A DNA stretch of 64,000 nucleotides from Aquila chrysaetos chrysaetos (Eukaryota > Chordata > Aves > Accipitriformes > Accipitridae). Position 1 is the stretch's first letter, and each line of letters begins with the position of its first letter. The translations under genes were made by a program, and so were the position numbers. Location: positions 21,296,001 to 21,360,000 of the forward strand of contig NC_044018.1 of assembly GCF_900496995.4 (NCBI RefSeq), given 5' to 3'. Positions 59,286-64,000 of the stretch are shown one piece after another. Below the pieces are notes generated by a model. The model was not told where the DNA came from. It ran no database searches and saw only the letters and a list, made by a program, of their open reading frames with translations.

Positions 59286-62200
59286 CCATTTGTTTATCAT
59301 ATGGTAGAATCTGGGGTAAGATATCTTATTCTTGTGCTATCCTAGGTCTCTCAGGAAAGGTTGCTAGACTGTAGGGTTAAGTTTACTTTTATCTATTTTT
59401 TTTAAATTTTATTTCCTAAATTCACCATATTTATGTTGTCACAATAGTTTTCCAACTGCCTTTGCCATATACTTGTATAGACTCTTAAGGTAGGATTTGG
59501 TCCTGAATTTAGCTACCAGCAACACAGTTATTTACATCTGGAGAGGTCAAACTACATGCTCATTAGTCAATGGACAGACACTCCTAGGGCAGAGTTCTAA
59601 AGTCCTATTTTAGAACTGAAGTGTGATGAGATGGCTTGCAAGTTCAAACAATTTTCTTCCTGGAGAGCACAAATATGGTAAGTTCAGATATATATATTTC
59701 ATCAAAGGAATCTTAGAATAAAGTTTTGATTAGTATCTATGGTATTCAAGATTGTTAACTGGAATTTATAATGCTAAGTCCTCTGGAAATCTGAAATTTT
59801 CATCTGCAGACACTGAAGCTGCACTGACTTCTGAGTGGTCCACATGCCTAAGTCCATACAAAACTCAGTGATATCTTTGAAGTCTAAGTGTTTTATTTAA
59901 GACACCTGGGGTTTTTTTGAGTGAATTTATGAGGCAATTTGGAACCTAGTTGTTGTGAAAATTGTGGTTATTGTGTGTTCTTTGTGAATTCTGAGTCATG
60001 GTACCATGCGGCTTCCTGGCTCTCTTTTGAATATTGGAAACCCTCATCAGGTCCAGTGAAAGTTGCTGAGTAATGGAATATTCAAAGAATGCACAAAGAG
60101 CAGCTGTAGACACTATTAAACAATGAAATTCACAAAAATGTCCCTTTTTATCAACATATTTATAGAGTTTACTTCAAAAGAAATTGTAATTTTCAGCTTG
60201 TGTTACATCATACTGGTGAATAAAGTTAGCAAGAGCAAGTTATTATCATGTAGTTTATTAGATGCAATCAAGTGTACAAGCAGAAGGGACATCCTGATGA
60301 GAAGTCAGAAGTCTTGAGACATTACTGTCATTGTGCTTGAAACTGAGGTCATGCCTAGAGAGAGGCTTGGATTAATGATCTGTCACTTTCTGTAAACACA
60401 CATTTCAGATACCATGAAACATCTATGACTGCATGACAATTACTTTAAATGTTTGTTGGTATTATAGCTATAAATATCAATGAGTTGGTTAAAAAAAATC
60501 TGTTTGTGAAATATGGACCTTTTTACTCAAAGTATATTAAACTGTTAAATTGTTAACTATTACTTATCCTGAGAAAATACATACCAGTAGCTACTAGGAA
60601 CAGAATCACAGCAGCTATTACAATCATATTTCTTGATGACTGATTTGTTCATTAAGTCATCAAAACCCAAAGCTGTTGTGCTCACCCTTCAGCTCTCTGC
60701 AACAGCCAATGAAGTCAAAGGGAATTTGTTCAGTGGCTTCAGGGGGTGGCCAATTGACCTTCCTGCCCTTCTTGAGATGCACAGGATCTTCTGGATAAAA
60801 ACTCTCTGAATTGCTCCCTGATTACATTGAATTCTCTGCTCTGTTTAAATATTCTCTAGCTGTAGTGTTGATATACACTAATTCAGCAGAGTTTCTAAGC
60901 AAGATTTAGCTTATGTGTGAATGCTGGATGACAAAACTGCCTCCAAAGTTTTAATCAGGCAGTGTAATCTGTTTTGGCATTTCTGAGAAAATTGACTCAA
61001 TCTCCAGGAGCCTGTTTCCTTTTCTGCAAATGCAGGATAATAAAAAGTAACTTTCTGTCATGGGTTGTTGATGGCATAAGGGGCTGGTTTTGATTACAGA
61101 AGGGATTTTCTGAAATCATAAACAACACAGAAGCCTACTCATTAACATGGAAAAACAAGTGACTATCTGAGTTCCCCTAAGAATCATATCTTTTACAAGG
61201 TTATTGTTCCAGGCTTGGAAATAAAGAGAATTTTACTGTTTAGGAACAGTTAGGAAGAAATTCAGAATAAATTCCAAGAGGAAAGCAATTAATAATTCAA
61301 CACTGTTTCAGCTTAGAAGCCCCAGTGCTTTGGACATTTATAGTCATGACATTAGTCTTCTCGAAGGGGTAAGTAAACAATCCAATCTAGCATTTAGCCA
61401 GTCCTTTCCATCCTTCTCTTCATTGCTCATTTACACATTCTTGTTTAACAGGCCTACTCCCTATGTCAGCCTATGTTGCAGCTGGTTAAGGTGAACATGA
61501 CAAGGTTCCGTTAGACCAAAGACATCTGTTCTAGCATGCTCCATTCCAGCAGCTGCGACATTGCTGTTCCCACAGTGCTTAAGACAGAATAGATCACTTG
61601 TTATCAGGAAGGCCCATTTACTTAATGTTGGGATGGGTAGTTGCAAACAGCTCTGCTGTTATAATTCCTCACCCAAGACATATTAAGGTCATTTTTCTTA
61701 TCATTACAGAAGAAAGACAATAGCATTTTAATCTTCTTACCCAAATACCCCAAATAATTTAAATGACCAAGAATCAGAATCCCATCTGTACTAACTTTCA
61801 TGGTATCTTGTGTGATGTGGCGCACTGTCACTTTGTGGTAAGAACTATTTATGTCACATTCATTTAGTCAGTAACATTTGGCATCCTGTGAGATGCAATC
61901 CAGCTTGGAAGGCCAGTTCAGAAACCCAGTCCATAAAGAAACGTAGAAAACAGTCAGACTCCTAAGTGGTACTAGAAAAGAAATCCCAAAGTGCAAATAT
62001 TTCTCCTTTTTAACATTTCAGAGAAGAAAGAATTAGATAAAGGTATGATACAACATGAAGAGGAGAATAATAATGACAGTGAATCTTGTGGAAATTCAGG
62101 TTTGCCTTTCCTCCTTCTTGCTCTGTAGTAGACAGTTAAGATTTTCATGGTCCCGTACCTCAAATGTAGCACCTGTTATTGCATTTATTTTTAACTGTAA

Positions 62201-62885
62201 CAAAGAAAAAAAATCTATATTCTCCACCAGAAATACTATTAGGTTGTTATGGATAATAAAAGGAATAGCTTGACTTACTGTAACAGGTGAATAGTCTACA
62301 TATACAGCTTTCAGAATGCCAGTCACTCTACATTTAGAAGTCAGACTTGCTTGTTGGTTTGCAGCACTGTTCCCTGCTGCACTGAAATGTGCTCAGAATA
62401 AACTGTAGTGGAAGAAAATCTTAAATTTCTGTTTTTCCTCTTTCAAAAACACAAATAAAGTGGAGTTGTTTGGGATTTTGCTGATTAATATGCTCATACC
62501 TTTCTATTCCTTCTTTGAGACTCATGTAATTTTCAACCCACCTCCAGAATCTCCTTTTCTGAATAAAGGACAATATAATTCCAGGGTCTTGGCCTGTCAG
62601 TAGGATTTCTGAGTGCTCAAGTCTATACCAGGAAAGGCACTAAGTTACTGCTTTTGTGGACATTAAAATACACTTTTCACAAACAGACCAGTAAGGAGAC
62701 AAATAATTCTAAACCCTAGATATAATTAATTGATTTGTTGGAGGTGAATTATTTATGTTCCTCAGTCAGGCTAGAGGAAGTATTGGCACAAAGTAGTTTA
62801 TAGATATTCTACACCTTAATTCCAACATGCCACCCTCAGACTGAGAGACACAGAAAAAGAAAAAGCAGTTCTCCCAGTCGCCCAG
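59286..62885. other. AT-rich DNA, nothing recognised
   Basis: No exon, RNA gene or repeat family is identified; frames do not exceed about 76 codons. Confidence 0.45.
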
Positions 62886-64000
62886 ATCATAGGATCATAG
62901 AATCGTAGAATGGTTTGTGTTGGAAAGGATCTTAAAGATCATCTAGTTCCAACCCCCCTGCCATGGGCAGGGACACCTTCTACCAGACCAGGTTGCTCCA
63001 AGCCCCATCCAACCTGGCCTGAACACTTCCAGGGATGGGGCAGCCACAACTTCTCTGGGAAACCTGTTCCAGCTTCTCACCACCCTCACAGTGAAGAACT
63101 TCTTCCTCACATCTAATCTAAACCTGCCCTCCTTCAGTTTAAAGCCATTACTCCTTGTCCTATCACTGTATGCCCTTGTGAAAAGCCCCTCCCCATCTTT
63201 CCTGTAGGCCCCCTTTAGGTACTGGAAGGCTGCTATAAGGTCTCCCTAGAATCTTCTCTTCTCCAGGCTGAACAACCTCAACTCAGCCTGTCTTCATAAG
63301 AGAGGTGCTCCAGCCCTCTGATCATCTTTGTGGCCCTCCTCTGGACTTGCTCCAACAGGTCCATGTCCTTCTTATGTTGGGGGCCCCAGAGCTGAACGCA
63401 GTACTCCTGGTGGGGTCTCACAAGGGCAGAGTAGAGGGGGAGAATCACCTCCCTCGACCTGCTGGTCACGCTTCTTTTGATGCAGCCCAGGATATGGTTG
63501 GCTTTCTGGGCTGCAAGCACACATTGCCGGGTCATATTCAATTTTTCATCCACCAGTACTCCCAAGTCCTTCTTGTCAGGGCTGCTCTCAATCCACTCAT
63601 CACCCAGCCTGTATTTGTGCTTGGGGTTGCCCCAGCCCATGTGTAGGACCTTGCACTTGGCCTTGTTGAATTTTATAAGGGGCCCACCTCTCAAGCCTGT
63701 CAAGGTCCCTCTGGACGGCATCCCTTCCCTACAGCGTGTCGACCACACTACACAGCTTGGTGTCGTTGGCAAACTTGCTGAGGGTGCACTCAATCCCACT
63801 GTCCATATCCCCGACAAAGATGTTAAATAATACTGGTCCCAGTACTGACCCCTGAGGAACACCACTCGTCACTGGTCTCCACTTGGACATGGAGCCATTG
63901 ACCGCAACTCTTTGAGTGCGACCATCCAGCCAATTCCTTATCTACCAAGTGGTCCACCTGTCAAATCCATGTCTAACTCCTTCTCAGCTTCCCTGATGCT
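62886..64000 (-). mobile_element. CR1 LINE, minus strand, continues beyond the window
   Basis: At least 1115 bp of CR1. The 3' end is at the left, with inverted octamer-like repeats (ATCATAGGATCATAGAATCG) and TGTGTTGGAAAGGATCTTAA. A longer 3' region than in the copy at 49077 then follows (CCCCTGCCATGGGCAGGGAC, TCCAACCTGGCCTGAACACT), so it belongs to a different CR1 subfamily. Coding sequence begins at about 63130 and still runs at the window edge (the motif region upstream of the polymerase core). The reading frame is broken near 63680 and by stops in the 3' part. Confidence 0.95.
63278..64000 (-). pseudogene. CR1 ORF2 fragment with frameshift and altered catalytic motif
   Basis: From about 63680 leftward, one frame gives the C-terminal CR1 region (KFNKAKCKVLHMGWG, DEWIESSPDKKDLGVLVDE, ILPLYSALVRPHQEYCVQLWG, VQRRATKMIRGLEHLSYEDR). 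It stops at 63278, where a TAA-type break replaces the [13 protein letters not shown] part of better copies. To the right of about 63680 the sensible frame is a different one, so a small indel sits there. In that frame the polymerase motif at 63762-63773 reads FAND where the active form is FADD, losing one catalytic aspartate. The sequence is therefore doubly inactive. Its N-terminal part lies outside the window. Confidence 0.88.

Noticed and set aside
1-64000. Search for a novel gene system such as a defence island, gene cluster or phage
   Set aside because: The window is vertebrate repeat-rich non-coding DNA. No set of co-oriented intact genes exists in it.

Overview
The window reads as vertebrate nuclear DNA, most probably from a bird. 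It is AT-rich. It has no gene-dense strand, operon structure, ribosome-binding sites or long intact coding frames. The recognisable content is almost entirely retroelement: several ages of CR1 non-LTR retrotransposon, with the ATTCTATG-type 3' ends usual in birds, and four or five kinds of endogenous-retrovirus LTR that I recognise as avian. No complete protein-coding gene can be supported. The setting is best described as a gene desert or a very long intron, possibly on a macrochromosome (inference from composition).

Layout from the left: a GC-rich LTR (840-1806, + strand) opens the window, followed by about 9 kb of plain AT-rich DNA. An LTR on the minus strand (about 10794-11459) has a 51-bp tandem duplication at its outer edge. 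A third LTR (about 14082-14579, +) is followed by a small CpG-rich patch (about 14890-15260). Between 19 and 33 kb there are old, decayed CR1 pieces (19655-20065, 26600-26740, 27806-28015, 30850-31600, 32962-33165), short satellites, and a 95-bp LTR remnant that keeps only its two ends (32411-32505). At 35133-36060 lies a CR1 on the minus strand, followed within 200 bp by an old solo LTR (36252-36797, minus). From 36.8 to 49 kb the DNA is mostly featureless, apart from a possible 111-bp exon on the minus strand (43947-44057).

The right-hand part holds the best preserved elements. A 1.4-kb CR1 (49077-50483, +) keeps its reverse-transcriptase frame open apart from two TGA codons and carries an in-frame 33-bp duplication. 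A solo LTR (56614-57191, minus) has a perfect 5-bp target-site duplication. A short CR1 tail lies at 59225-59285, and a further CR1 (62886-64000, minus) runs off the window end.

No gag, pol or env reading frame was found beside any LTR, so all LTRs look solitary. I found no CRISPR array, no rRNA or tRNA gene, no plasmid or phage module, and no convincing new biological system. The observations most worth following up are the candidate exon, the CpG-rich patch, the doubly deleted LTR and the CR1 with the internal duplication. Family assignments rest on recognition by eye, without any database search.
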